Assembly (NCBI RefSeq): GCF_041060425.1
Contig: NZ_JAULBC010000002.1
Coordinates: 1,054,001 to 1,118,000 of the forward strand
Direction: 5' to 3'
DNA: 64,000 nucleotides
Source of the DNA: Danxiaibacter flavus
GTDB lineage: Bacteria > Bacteroidota > Bacteroidia > Chitinophagales > Chitinophagaceae
Shown here: positions 46,717 through 54,586 of the stretch, piece after piece
Layout: each line of letters opens with the position of its first letter
How positions within the stretch are numbered: the stretch's first letter is position 1
The notes under the pieces: generated by a model
What the model was told of the DNA's origin: nothing
Databases searched by the model: none
Seen by the model: only the letters and a program-made list of their open reading frames with translations
Position numbers and translations under genes: made by a program

Positions 46717-47346
46717 TTACATTTTGAAAATATCTACTAAAGGGAAATGAATTTTTTTTATTTCTTTTACCGAAAGAGGGTGAGGCTTTGTTCTTGATTT
46801 GGTTTTTTCTATTTCCATGGCAGCACAAATGCGTTTAACGGCGATAGCCATATGCACATCTATTGTGTTAACTGAGATATTGAGAATTTGAGCTACTTCT
46901 TTATACTTTAAACCGTCTTCGCGAACGAGTTTAAAAATCATTTTGCATTTAGGAGGCAATGTATTTATCGCTTTTTTCATGCGGGCAAAGGCCTCATCCG
47001 AGGCCATAATGGTATAGGGATTTGATTGATCTTCAATCTGAACATCTAAAAATTCGTAAGGGGCGCTAATGAGTTCTTTGGCTTTTTGAGATAAGATGGT
47101 AAGACATTTATTTTTCGTTGCAACATATAAATACACTGCAATGTTTTCAACTTCCGCGATAGTGGTTCTGTTACGCCAAACGCCTATGAATACGTCTTCT
47201 ACAGCCTCTTCTGCACATTCGTTGTTTCGCAATAACGACTTAGCAAACCGAAGCAACTGAACACTAAAATGTTCATACAATTGAGCAAAGGCTTTTTCGT
47301 TTCCGGAAGCAATTTCTAATAGTGTTGGTTGCGGTAAATCTGACAT
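46717..47346 (-). CDS. ECF RNA polymerase sigma factor (Bacteroidota family)
   Basis: 209 residues with sigma region 2 (about 24-90; AFAQLYEHFSVQLLRFAKSL, then EEAVEDVFIGVWRNR) and region 4 (about 130-182; INTLPPKCKMIFKLVREDGL, then a helix-turn-helix with VAQILNISVNTIDVHM). It belongs to the sigma-70 family seen upstream of FecR/SusC pairs in Bacteroidota. It is the first gene of the PUL and probably activates this PUL when FecR releases it. Target promoters cannot be predicted here. Confidence 0.92.
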   Translation of the reverse strand: MSDLPQPTLLEIASGNEKAFAQLYEHFSVQLLRFAKSLLRNNECAEEAVEDVFIGVWRNRTTIAEVENIAVYLYVATKNKCLTILSQKAKELISAPYEFLDVQIEDQSNPYTIMASDEAFARMKKAINTLPPKCKMIFKLVREDGLKYKEVAQILNISVNTIDVHMAIAVKRICAAMEIEKTKSRTKPHPLSVKEIKKIHFPLVDIFKM

Positions 47347-47884
47347 ACAGATTCAGGATCTGTTTGAGTTAAATAATCGTTCCTGTCATTTATATTGCGG
47401 CAATATAGAGAAACTTGTTGTTTAATGTGAAAAAAATAAATTATTGGAGGATCTCCTTTTTATTAACTCAAATATATTCGCAGTCTGTTAAAGTTAAAAC
47501 TAAAAGAGGATCAGGGAGGTTGAAGATCACTTAACATCCTTCGTGATTTTCGCTATGATTTTTGATTTTCAATTTGTCTTTCAATTCTGAATAAAGTAGG
47601 CATCTTTGATATGTTATGCATTAAGCGGCATGTGTACATCCTCGAAACGAATGTCAAAATCAATTGCTTTTTTATGTTCTTCTCTTGATCCAAAAAAAAT
47701 CAATCGATCAGGGCAAACACGAATGCCGGCACTTGTTTTACCGCCAGCGTATCTTCAAAATGCAAGGGCAACGATTTACAAACATCTTCTATTGCTTGCT
47801 ACAAAAGCACCATTTATCTCCCGATTTTTTTTTTTGCTTTTGCCTTTTGAACTTTTGACTTTTACTTCAAACACCGGGCTTCTT
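47347..47884. other. Intergenic gap with an AAAAGTCAAAAGTTC tract
   Basis: About 540 bases. The left end carries the sigma-factor promoter region (A/T-rich, none clearly matching). A TTTTGCCTTTTGAACTTTTG repeat tract lies at about 47826-47870, directly beyond the folE stop. Plus-strand frames here have no protein character. A possible gene remnant on the minus strand is listed separately. Confidence 0.45.
47614..47800 (-). pseudogene. Possible frameshifted gene remnant, unidentified
   Basis: Two overlapping minus-strand frames look protein-like but neither is complete. One begins after a TAG and reads AIEDVCKSLPLHFEDTLAV before a stop. The other ends at 47614 and includes DRLIFFGSREEHKKAIDFDI. 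A single frameshift could join them into a ~60-residue C-terminal fragment. I do not recognise the family. Confidence 0.22.
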
Positions 47885-48634
47885 TTATATATCCGTCTTC
47901 AACTCCAAATACTTCAAAAATTCCTGCTTAACGCTATCTTCTTTGAACTTACCACCGTAAAAAGAAGTGACAGTGGAAGAGGTAACGTCGTTTACACCGC
48001 GGCTGGCAACACACATGTGTTTCGCATCGATCACAACAGCAACGTCATCTGTGTTTAAGGCTGCCTGCAGCTCCTTCCCTATCTGCATGGTCAGGCGTTC
48101 CTGTACTTGCGGGCGTTTGGCAAAATATTGAACGAGCCTGTTAAGCTTGCTCAATCCAATTACTTTACCACTTGAAATATAGGCTACGTGCGCTTTCCCG
48201 AATATCGGCACAAAGTGATGTTCACAATTGCTGAAGAAAGAAATATCTTTCTCCACCAGCATTTCGTTGTACTTATACTTGTTCTCAAATAAAGTAACAG
48301 CAGGTTTATTGGCAGGGTTAAGTCCGCTGAAGATCTCCTTAACGTACATCTTTGCAACGCGGCGAGGTGTACCTTTCAAGCTGTCATCAGTCAGGTCAAG
48401 ACCCATTATTTCCATAATGCTTCTGAAATGCTCTTCGATCTTTTCAATCTTCTGATCTTCACTCATTACAAAAGCATCTTCACGTAAAGGCGTATTTACA
48501 GACGTACTTACATGATTATCACCAATCTCATCAATGATTACATCGCTCAACTCCACAAAAGGTTTGTGCTTCATTTCACCATTGTTCATACTTCCGCTAG
48601 GCCGGGTATTCAACAAAGTTTCGTTCTGTTTCAT
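47885..48634 (-). CDS. folE: GTP cyclohydrolase I (FolE)
   Basis: 249 residues. The catalytic domain (about 65-249) converts GTP to 7,8-dihydroneopterin triphosphate, the first step toward folate or biopterin. The zinc ligands Cys137 and His140 (NCEHHF) and Cys208 (KHMCVASRGV) are intact, making it the zinc-dependent type I. The first ~60 residues (rich in charged and polar residues) are longer than in E. coli. An internal ATG at 48589 would shorten it and remove the 38-base overlap with the upstream pterin synthase gene. Neighbouring pterin synthase genes suggest the product feeds tetrahydropterin formation. Confidence 0.93.
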   Translation of the reverse strand: MKQNETLLNTRPSGSMNNGEMKHKPFVELSDVIIDEIGDNHVSTSVNTPLREDAFVMSEDQKIEKIEEHFRSIMEIMGLDLTDDSLKGTPRRVAKMYVKEIFSGLNPANKPAVTLFENKYKYNEMLVEKDISFFSNCEHHFVPIFGKAHVAYISSGKVIGLSKLNRLVQYFAKRPQVQERLTMQIGKELQAALNTDDVAVVIDAKHMCVASRGVNDVTSSTVTSFYGGKFKEDSVKQEFLKYLELKTDI

Positions 48635-49019
48635 ATAAGAATATTTTTAATTCTAAATCCTTGTCAATTTTGCCACGCAACAGGTCATAAATTACTATTG
48701 CTATGTTTTCTGCTGTAGGATTCAGATTTTTAAAAGCTTCCGTGTCAAGGTTCAGGTTCTTATGATCAAACCTGTCTATAACTTCCTCCTGAATAAGATC
48801 GCTCAAAAGTTTCAGATCGTACACATAACCAGTCTTTTCATCAGGCACACCCGTTAGTTTTACAACTAACTCGTAATTGTGTCCATGATAATTGGCATTG
48901 TTGCATTTGCCAAATACAGCCTGGTTTTTTTCGGTCGTCCATTCAGGATTATTTAACCTGTGCGCCGCATTAAAATGCTCCTTACGATATACTGCAACTT
49001 TTTTACTCATACGTTTCAA
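48597..49019 (-). CDS. 6-pyruvoyl-tetrahydropterin synthase-like enzyme (copy 1)
   Basis: 140 residues, one PTPS/QueD domain. Zinc ligands His20 (NAAHRL) and His45/His47 (HGH) and the catalytic Cys39, Asp85-His86 and Glu130 are present. The Cys-to-HGH spacing is C-x5-HGH (CNNANYHGH), as in animal PTPS (CNNPNGHGH), rather than C-x3-HGH as in E. coli QueD. This favours 6-pyruvoyl-tetrahydropterin formation from the FolE product over 6-carboxytetrahydropterin for queuosine, though spacing alone is not proof. It overlaps the folE start by 38 bases, so the two are translationally linked. Confidence 0.85.
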   Translation of the reverse strand: MKRMSKKVAVYRKEHFNAAHRLNNPEWTTEKNQAVFGKCNNANYHGHNYELVVKLTGVPDEKTGYVYDLKLLSDLIQEEVIDRFDHKNLNLDTEAFKNLNPTAENIAIVIYDLLRGKIDKDLELKIFLYETERNFVEYPA

Positions 49020-49387
49020 CGACTAGCCACTGAGCATGTTATTACGATCCCAACATGCACTTACATAGCATCGTCCCTTGCGTCGCACACTTCAACAAAT
49101 GGAACTTTTGTCAACATTTTTTAAGAAAATTTCTCACCGACTGAAAGGCACTGCGGCAGAAGTGTGCTGCTCAAGTGGCCTTACAAAAAGAAAGCATACG
49201 TATCGGTAAGAACTCGAATTGGCAAATTTTAATTCTAATGAACCAAACTCCAAATGCCATCAGAATATCAAAGATAATACGCTTTCGGGAAAAAAAAGAG
49301 CTAATTATGAGCTTTATCATATATCAAAAAAAACATATCCCACAACTCAAGCGCTGCGGGACATATGTATAATTTTGTTATATACTT
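49020..49387. other. Intergenic gap between the two pterin synthase genes
   Basis: About 370 bases of A/T-rich sequence on the minus-strand path between the paralogues. No credible gene, hairpin or repeat tract is seen; this is one of few longer gaps without word repeats. Confidence 0.4.
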
Positions 49388-49795
49388 TTACCCGAAATAT
49401 TCTACAAAGATCCGTGGAGTCTCGTATAATTTAATACAATGCAACTGAACATTTTGAGGTAGATGAGGAGTTAGCTGATTCCAAATGCCGATTGCCAGAT
49501 TTTCTGTACTGCACATTTTGCCTTTCAAAAAATCAACATCAAGATTGAGATTTTTATGATCTACTTTCTTTATAACCTGTTCGGTGATAATCTTTTTTAA
49601 TTGTTTTACATCCATTAAAAAACCGGTGTCTTCGTCAACTTCGCCCTTTATGGTAACATAAAGATCAAAATTGTGACCATGCCAGTTTTCGTTGGCGCAG
49701 ACTCCGAACACCTGTTCGTTTTTTTCCTGGGTCCAGGCCGGATTGTATAATTTATGCGCCGCATTAAAATGCATTAACCTCGTAAGATACACCAT
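49388..49795 (-). CDS. 6-pyruvoyl-tetrahydropterin synthase-like enzyme (copy 2)
   Basis: 135 residues, paralogue of the copy encoded at 48597-49019. The active-site set is complete: His14 (NAAHKL), Cys33, His39 and His41 (C-x5-HGH again, CANENWHGH), Asp79-His80 (VDHKNLN) and Glu125 (YETPR). A TATCTTTG -7 box lies 20 bases upstream of its start. Two PTPS-type genes beside folE suggest either a biopterin pathway plus a second pterin branch, or division between pterin and queuosine synthesis. The DHKNLN and YET segments are conserved in both copies. Confidence 0.85.
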   Translation of the reverse strand: MVYLTRLMHFNAAHKLYNPAWTQEKNEQVFGVCANENWHGHNFDLYVTIKGEVDEDTGFLMDVKQLKKIITEQVIKKVDHKNLNLDVDFLKGKMCSTENLAIGIWNQLTPHLPQNVQLHCIKLYETPRIFVEYFG

Positions 49796-49815
49796 CGCTC
49801 ACATCAAAATTTGCG

Positions 49816-49823
49816 CAAAGATA
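49816..49823 (-). promoter_or_regulatory. -7 box for the second pterin synthase gene
   Basis: Minus strand TATCTTTG fits TAnnTTTG, 20 bases before the start codon at 49795. No -33 TTTG at the expected distance; GC-rich repeat units begin just upstream. Confidence 0.4.
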
Positions 49824-49832
49824 ATACAAGGA

Positions 49833-50200
49833 TGGGATTTCTCGTAGGGACCAGGGTTTCACACAGCGGACGCAACAAGGCACGCGCGACTGTGGGGATG
49901 GGGTTTCTCGCGGCGAACGCTACGAGGCAGCGGCGCGGCGATTGGCATGAGGTTTCACGCAACGGACGCGACGAATCGGTGGCGTAGCGTTCATACACAT
50001 TTTAACGCTTCATTTACTTCTACTGTGTGTCGCTGTCATTGTATCTGCTGATGAGATTTATTTTAAGCTGCACAAGATCCGCCGTGTCGCCGCTCCTTCG
50101 CGCCCGCTGCGTGAAACCGTTGTCTTTGTGTGCAATGCTCCGCGTCATTGCTTCTTTGCGTCCGCCGCGTGAAACTAGCCATCCCACCGCGTGAAACAAA
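49833..50200. repeat. GTTTCACGC repeat units in opposed orientation
   Basis: Left side, direct: units starting about 49854, 49901 and 49951 read GGTTTCACGCAACGGACGC or variants. Right side, inverted: units ending about 50118, 50176 and 50200 read GCGTCCGCCGCGTGAAAC or variants. Consensus GTTTCACGCRRCGGMCGC. They are more GC-rich than the flanks and fill the gap between two divergent genes, so that the two halves could pair as a large imperfect inverted repeat. Confidence 0.75.
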
Positions 50201-50214
50201 CTGCGAGAAAAAAC

Positions 50215-50248
50215 TTTGAGCTTCATGATCTTCAGCCTATTACCTTTG
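50215..50248 (+). promoter_or_regulatory. mqnB promoter
   Basis: TTTG (50215-50218), 22-base spacer, TACCTTTG (50241-50248): a good approximation of the Bacteroidota TTTG-N19-TAnnTTTG pattern, 7 bases before the mqnB ATG. Confidence 0.5.
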
Positions 50249-50255
50249 TTCTTCT

Positions 50256-50924
50256 ATGCGTGTTGTTATTACTGCCGCTACAGCCGGCGAATGGATGCCC
50301 TCGTTTCAGCAGATCAGTTCATTATATACTGGCGAAAGCAATCGCTTTAAAGTCTCCTTTCAGCAAAGCGGTGTGGGAATGCTTGCCTCTTCAGTTGCTC
50401 TGACCAGACTGGCCCTTGAAGAAAAACCGGATCTGATCATCCAGGCCGGAATTGCAGGCTGTTTCGATAATAATGCGGTGCTGGGAAAAGTCATTGCGGT
50501 AAAAGATGATATGGCTGCGGATATTGGTGTTACAGAAGATGGAAAATGGAAAGACATATTCGATCTTAAATTGGAAAGGCCCAGTAATCCTCCGCATCAA
50601 AAAAAGAAACTACCTAATGACTTTCTGGATAGATATAACCTGCTGAAATTGCCGGAAGTATCGGCTATAACCATCAACGAAATAACAACATCGCCGCAAC
50701 GTGCTCAACAGCTCATTAAGAAGTACAACCCTTTTATTGAAAGCATGGAAGGCGCTGCGCTTCATTATGTGGGCAGAACATTCAATATTCCTTTCATCCA
50801 GATAAGAGCGACGAGCAATTATATCGGTGAAAGAAACAAAGCCAACTGGAAGATTAAAGAATCCATCGGCAACCTTAACCAGACGCTCTTAAAATACATT
50901 GACAAACTTTATAGAATAGCGTAA
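50256..50924 (+). CDS. mqnB: Futalosine hydrolase (MqnB)
   Basis: 222 residues, a PNP/UDP phosphorylase-fold nucleosidase. It removes hypoxanthine from futalosine in the alternative menaquinone pathway. Visible signatures are the N-terminal TAATAGEW, the QAGIAGCF loop (about 64-71) and IESMEGAALHYVG (about 160-172), where the Glu-Ser-Met-Glu motif binds ribose. The next gene on the same strand, 116 bases on, is mqnD, the following cyclic dehypoxanthinyl branch enzyme, which firmly supports the call over a generic MTA/SAH nucleosidase. Confidence 0.9.
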   Translation: MRVVITAATAGEWMPSFQQISSLYTGESNRFKVSFQQSGVGMLASSVALTRLALEEKPDLIIQAGIAGCFDNNAVLGKVIAVKDDMAADIGVTEDGKWKDIFDLKLERPSNPPHQKKKLPNDFLDRYNLLKLPEVSAITINEITTSPQRAQQLIKKYNPFIESMEGAALHYVGRTFNIPFIQIRATSNYIGERNKANWKIKESIGNLNQTLLKYIDKLYRIA

Positions 50925-50931
50925 GGAGTTG

Positions 50932-51040
50932 TACGTTATACGTTGTACGTTATAGATTCACAAAAGGAAGTGTCTCGAAAAATCAATAGCTACCACGTAA
51001 AACGTACAACGTAAAACTCAAAACGTACAACGTAAAACGT
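50932..51040 (+). repeat. ACGTACAACGTAAAACGT tract abutting the mqnD start
   Basis: Two blocks of the TACGTTATACGTTGTACGTT family (50932-50955 and, in the other orientation, 50993-51040). The right block runs without any spacer into the mqnD ATG at 51041, so the leader region of the gene consists of repeat words. Confidence 0.75.
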
Positions 51041-51886
51041 ATGACTTATTCACTTGGTTTTTCACCATGCCCGAATGACACATTCATATTCGATGCATTG
51101 GTCAACAATAAGATTGATACAGAAGGCATTTCATTTAAGGTGTTTTTGGAAGATGTGCAAACGCTTAACGAATGGGCCAAAGCAGGGAAACTTGACTTTT
51201 CGAAAATCAGTTATGGTGTATTGCCACTTGTACTGGAACAATATATAGTGCTTAATAGTGGCGGTGCTTTAGGTAAAGGCGTTGGTCCGCTTTTAATAAC
51301 GCTTCCGGAGAACGATTTTCTTGATAATAATAAAAACATTGAAGAGCTTTCCGTCGCTATTCCCGGCGAAAACACCACAGCTCATATGCTGTTTTCCCTG
51401 GCCTTTCCAAATGCGCGTAATAAGGTATTCAAAGTCTTTAATGAAATTGAAAGCAGTGTACTTGATAAGACTGAAGATGCCGGAGTTATCATACATGAAA
51501 ACAGGTTTACCTATCACCTGAAAGGTCTACATAAAGTCATCGATCTTGGCAACTATTGGGAAGAAAAAACAGGTGTTCCTATTCCGCTTGGAGGCATTAT
51601 CGGCAAAAGATCACTTGGCAATGATGTGATAGAACAAGTTGACAGGCTGATCCGCAAAAGCGTGGAATACGCATTTGAACATCATCACGAAAAACTGGCT
51701 GACTACGTAAAACAGCATGCACAGGAAATGAGCGAAGAGGTGATGAAGCAACACATTAATTTGTATGTAAACAATTATTCTGTTGCGTTGGAAGAAGATG
51801 GCAAAAAGGCTGTTAACACACTATTGAATGTGTACAAGCAATTACATCCATCGGCTAACATTAAAGACGAGAATATTTTTGCGTGA
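51041..51886 (+). CDS. mqnD: 1,4-dihydroxy-6-naphthoate synthase (MqnD)
   Basis: 281 residues, normal length. It has a periplasmic-binding-protein-like fold used as an enzyme: MqnD converts cyclic de-hypoxanthinyl-futalosine to 1,4-dihydroxy-6-naphthoate. The N-terminal GFSPCPNDTFIFDALV (about 5-20), KISYGVLPLVLEQY and GKGVGPLLI are family signatures. The catalytic His in FTYHLKGLHKVIDLG lies near residue 160-170. With mqnB it documents the futalosine route to menaquinone, the usual respiratory quinone of Bacteroidota. The two are probably one transcript. Confidence 0.92.
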   Translation: MTYSLGFSPCPNDTFIFDALVNNKIDTEGISFKVFLEDVQTLNEWAKAGKLDFSKISYGVLPLVLEQYIVLNSGGALGKGVGPLLITLPENDFLDNNKNIEELSVAIPGENTTAHMLFSLAFPNARNKVFKVFNEIESSVLDKTEDAGVIIHENRFTYHLKGLHKVIDLGNYWEEKTGVPIPLGGIIGKRSLGNDVIEQVDRLIRKSVEYAFEHHHEKLADYVKQHAQEMSEEVMKQHINLYVNNYSVALEEDGKKAVNTLLNVYKQLHPSANIKDENIFA

Positions 51887-51889
51887 TGG

Positions 51890-52087
51890 CTGATGTCTGA
51901 TCTCTGATTTGAGGATCTCTGATTTAATTAATGCTACTTAATAGCAGTTATTGTTACACAGAGAATACAGAAGGAGACACAGAGCTTTTTCCAATAAGTA
52001 AACAACTTATACGTATGACTATCTTGTTCATCCACGAAAATAGGTTCTATGACATGAAAAAAGTACAACGTACTTACAACGTATAAC
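51890..52087. repeat. Three different short-word tracts between mqnD and the photolyase
   Basis: A TGATCTCTGATTTGAGGATC tract (51890-51925), an ACACAGAGAATACAGAAGG tract (51955-51986) and a GTACAACGTACTTACAACGT tract (52062-52087) follow one another in the gap between convergent genes, the last reaching the photolyase stop. Confidence 0.6.
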
Positions 52088-53395
52088 TTACAACTTTACA
52101 GCTTTAGCATACACCTCGAGCGCTTTCTTTCTTGCTGCTTCATGCTCCACAATAGGTTGAGGATAAGATAGCTCATCGAGTTCCGGCACCCATTTGCGGA
52201 TATACTTCATATCCTTATCAAATTTTTTCGCCTGCAATGCAGGATTAAACACCCGGAAATATGGTGCAGCATCACAGCCACTCCCCGCGGCCCATTGCCA
52301 GCCACCGTTGTTATTTGCAAAATCATAATCGAGCAATTTTTTTGCGAAATAGCTTTCCCCCCAGCGCCAATCTATTAACAGGTGCTTTGTAAGAAAGGAA
52401 GCCGTTATCATACGCACGCGGTTGTGCATAAAGCCCGTAGCGTTCAATTCACGCATGCCGGCATCTACAATCGGGTAACCGGTTTGACCATTACACCAGG
52501 CTTCAAATTCTTTTTCATTATTGCGCCATTTTACATGATCGTACTCCTTTCGGAAAGAGTGGTATTTTCTAACATGCTCAAACTGTGACAGGATCATTTG
52601 ATAAAACTCCCGCCATATCAACTCATTCAAAAAAACTTCACTGTGCTTCTTCGCATAACGAACCAGCTCGCGAATACTTATTGTTCCAAACCGCAGGTGT
52701 ACACCAAGATGGCTCGTGCCTTTTATACCCGGATAGTCGCGGGTTCCACTATATTTTTCTATCAATGATTGATTAAATGACTTTGAAGGAAAAGGCAAGT
52801 CCGTTTTCTCAAAGCCCATATGTTCAAGAGGGGGAATGCGATGAGGCGTTTGTTTTAAAAAATTGCCAGCATATTTTTTTACCGGATAAGACTTTAAATA
52901 AAAATCATTCAACGCAGCCTTCCACTTTTTACTGTATGGAGTAAACACAGTATAAGGCGTTCCATCATCCTTCAACACTTCATTTTTTGAAAAAATTACC
53001 TGGTCTTTATACAACATAAATGCTGCGTTATGTTTCTTACAGATTTCGGAGATGGCATTGTCCCGGTCAATTGCATACTGTTCAAAGTCTTCATTTGCAA
53101 ACACAGTATCAATATCGAATTCATCAAATAGTTGCTTGAATATATGAACAGGTTTATCGTAAAAAACGCTAAGGCTGCTTTTGTGCGCTTCCAGTTCTGC
53201 TTGCATTTCATGCAATTCCTGGTGAATAAATTCTACTCTCCTGTCCTTTTTTTCTTCAAGGTCGTCCAGAATGTTTTTATCAAAAATGAAAATGGCAACA
53301 ACGGGAAGCTTACGCTTTAGTGCATGATACAAAGCAGCATTGTCGTGCAACCTCAGGTCGCGTCTAAACCACATAATATTCACTTTTTGCTTCAT
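52088..53395 (-). CDS. phrB: Deoxyribodipyrimidine photolyase (class I, cryptochrome/photolyase family)
   Basis: 435 residues. The N-terminal alpha/beta domain (1-125) with MWFRRDLRLHDNAAL binds an antenna chromophore. The helical C-terminal domain binds FAD, shown by the RELNATGFMHNRVRMITASF segment (about 320-340) and WRWGESYFAKKLLDYDFANN, followed by NGGWQWAAG. It repairs cyclobutane pyrimidine dimers with blue light. The Trp residues for the electron chain appear present (for example in WQWAAG). Specificity for CPD rather than (6-4) products is inferred from overall similarity to E. coli PhrB. Confidence 0.92.
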   Translation of the reverse strand: MKQKVNIMWFRRDLRLHDNAALYHALKRKLPVVAIFIFDKNILDDLEEKKDRRVEFIHQELHEMQAELEAHKSSLSVFYDKPVHIFKQLFDEFDIDTVFANEDFEQYAIDRDNAISEICKKHNAAFMLYKDQVIFSKNEVLKDDGTPYTVFTPYSKKWKAALNDFYLKSYPVKKYAGNFLKQTPHRIPPLEHMGFEKTDLPFPSKSFNQSLIEKYSGTRDYPGIKGTSHLGVHLRFGTISIRELVRYAKKHSEVFLNELIWREFYQMILSQFEHVRKYHSFRKEYDHVKWRNNEKEFEAWCNGQTGYPIVDAGMRELNATGFMHNRVRMITASFLTKHLLIDWRWGESYFAKKLLDYDFANNNGGWQWAAGSGCDAAPYFRVFNPALQAKKFDKDMKYIRKWVPELDELSYPQPIVEHEAARKKALEVYAKAVKL

Positions 53396-53444
53396 GCTCC
53401 GTACTATTTTGAAACTATAAACTTAACACAAACAAGTATTGGTC

Positions 53445-53487
53445 CTAAAAAAGCAACATCCTGTTTTTGGCAGGATGTTGTTCTTAA
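53445..53487 (-). terminator. Terminator after the class IV aminotransferase gene
   Basis: CAACATCCTG (53454-53463) and CAGGATGTTG (53471-53480) form a perfect 10-base stem, loop 7. On the minus strand the stem is followed by CTTTTTT, so it terminates the aminotransferase transcript just before the photolyase start. Confidence 0.85.
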
Positions 53488-53501
53488 AATTTCAAAAAAT
53501 G

Positions 53502-54353
53502 TTATTTGACCAAAGGAGCGACTGCTTTCTTGTAAAGCACACTTGCCAGCTGGGATTCATAATTGCTTTCACCAACTTTTTTAACCCAACGGATGTTTGA
53601 TACAGCATTGGTTAAAAAAACTTCGGAGGCATTCATAAGATCATCAACCTTGATCTTTGTTTCCTGCACAGGAATGCCTTCTTCGCGTATTACCTGTAAC
53701 AGGTGTTTACGCATAACTCCTCCAACACAACCTTCAGTAAGCGCCGGCGTTTTTATAATTCCGTCGTCTACAATAAAGATATTCGCAATTGTGGACTCTG
53801 CAATGCGGTTGCTGTTGTTAATGAGGACCGCATCATTCAACTTATTTTCCCTTGCCCAAAGTGCACCCATCACTTGCGGAAGATAGTTATTGCTTTTTAC
53901 TACGGAAAAGTTATCGCAGGATTTCCTTGCGTCTTTGTAAACATCTACCACAAGACCTTTTTTATTGAGCTTGTTGGATTCAGGATCCAGCTCTGATGTT
54001 TCTACTAAAAAGTTGGGAGTGAGATTCTCCGGATCAAAAAGTCCACCATCTCCCCTGAAGACCATCAACCTTACCTTGGCCAGTTTTGTGTGTTGATTCT
54101 TTTTGGCAATTTCATCAATTTGTTCCAACAGATACTCAGGAGTAAAATAATCGGGCTTTTCGAATTTCAGCAATTCCAAAGAAGAAAACAATCGTTCAAA
54201 GTGGAGATCGGCAAGCGGAATTTTTCCATTGATCATTTTCATAGTTTCGAAAAAACCATCTCCATAGCGGAAGGATCTGCTTTCTGGTGAGATCAATAAC
54301 TTAACGGACCGGTAGACCATTCCGTTATAGTTAACAAATGCATTTAATAACAT
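53502..54353 (-). CDS. Class IV aminotransferase / 4-amino-4-deoxychorismate lyase-like
   Basis: 283 residues, a single PLP fold-type IV domain. Lys153 (VVKSNNYL) is the PLP Schiff-base lysine and Glu186 (NRIAESTIANIF) the pyridine-binding residue. Family segments SFRYGDGFFETMKM (27-40) and EGCVGGVMRKHLLQ (around 210) are clear. Candidates are aminodeoxychorismate lyase (folate pathway), branched-chain aminotransferase and D-amino-acid aminotransferase; the GDGFFET and short length favour the PabC-like group. The gene stands alone with its own terminator. Confidence 0.8.
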   Translation of the reverse strand: MLLNAFVNYNGMVYRSVKLLISPESRSFRYGDGFFETMKMINGKIPLADLHFERLFSSLELLKFEKPDYFTPEYLLEQIDEIAKKNQHTKLAKVRLMVFRGDGGLFDPENLTPNFLVETSELDPESNKLNKKGLVVDVYKDARKSCDNFSVVKSNNYLPQVMGALWARENKLNDAVLINNSNRIAESTIANIFIVDDGIIKTPALTEGCVGGVMRKHLLQVIREEGIPVQETKIKVDDLMNASEVFLTNAVSNIRWVKKVGESNYESQLASVLYKKAVAPLVK

Positions 54354-54586
54354 AGATACGTCTTGTGTTTTAGCGGTTACGGATTATTAATTGTGTTGCT
54401 GCGCAACAGTGCGAATTTATCAATTATTGCTACTTGATGCACTCCTTGTTACATGCAATCTTTATCTTATATCAATTATGTATTAGTTATAAACTTTTCT
54501 TAATGGATAAGCGCTTTTGACCTTTATATTTATAAGCAGTTTCTTTGTGAAACTTTTGATCCTTTGATCTTTTGAATAAAGCTATT

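Noticed and set aside
47606..48058. 150-codon plus-strand frame overlapping folE
   Set aside because: It lies antisense to the well-supported folE gene and to a more protein-like minus-strand remnant; composition is not protein-like.
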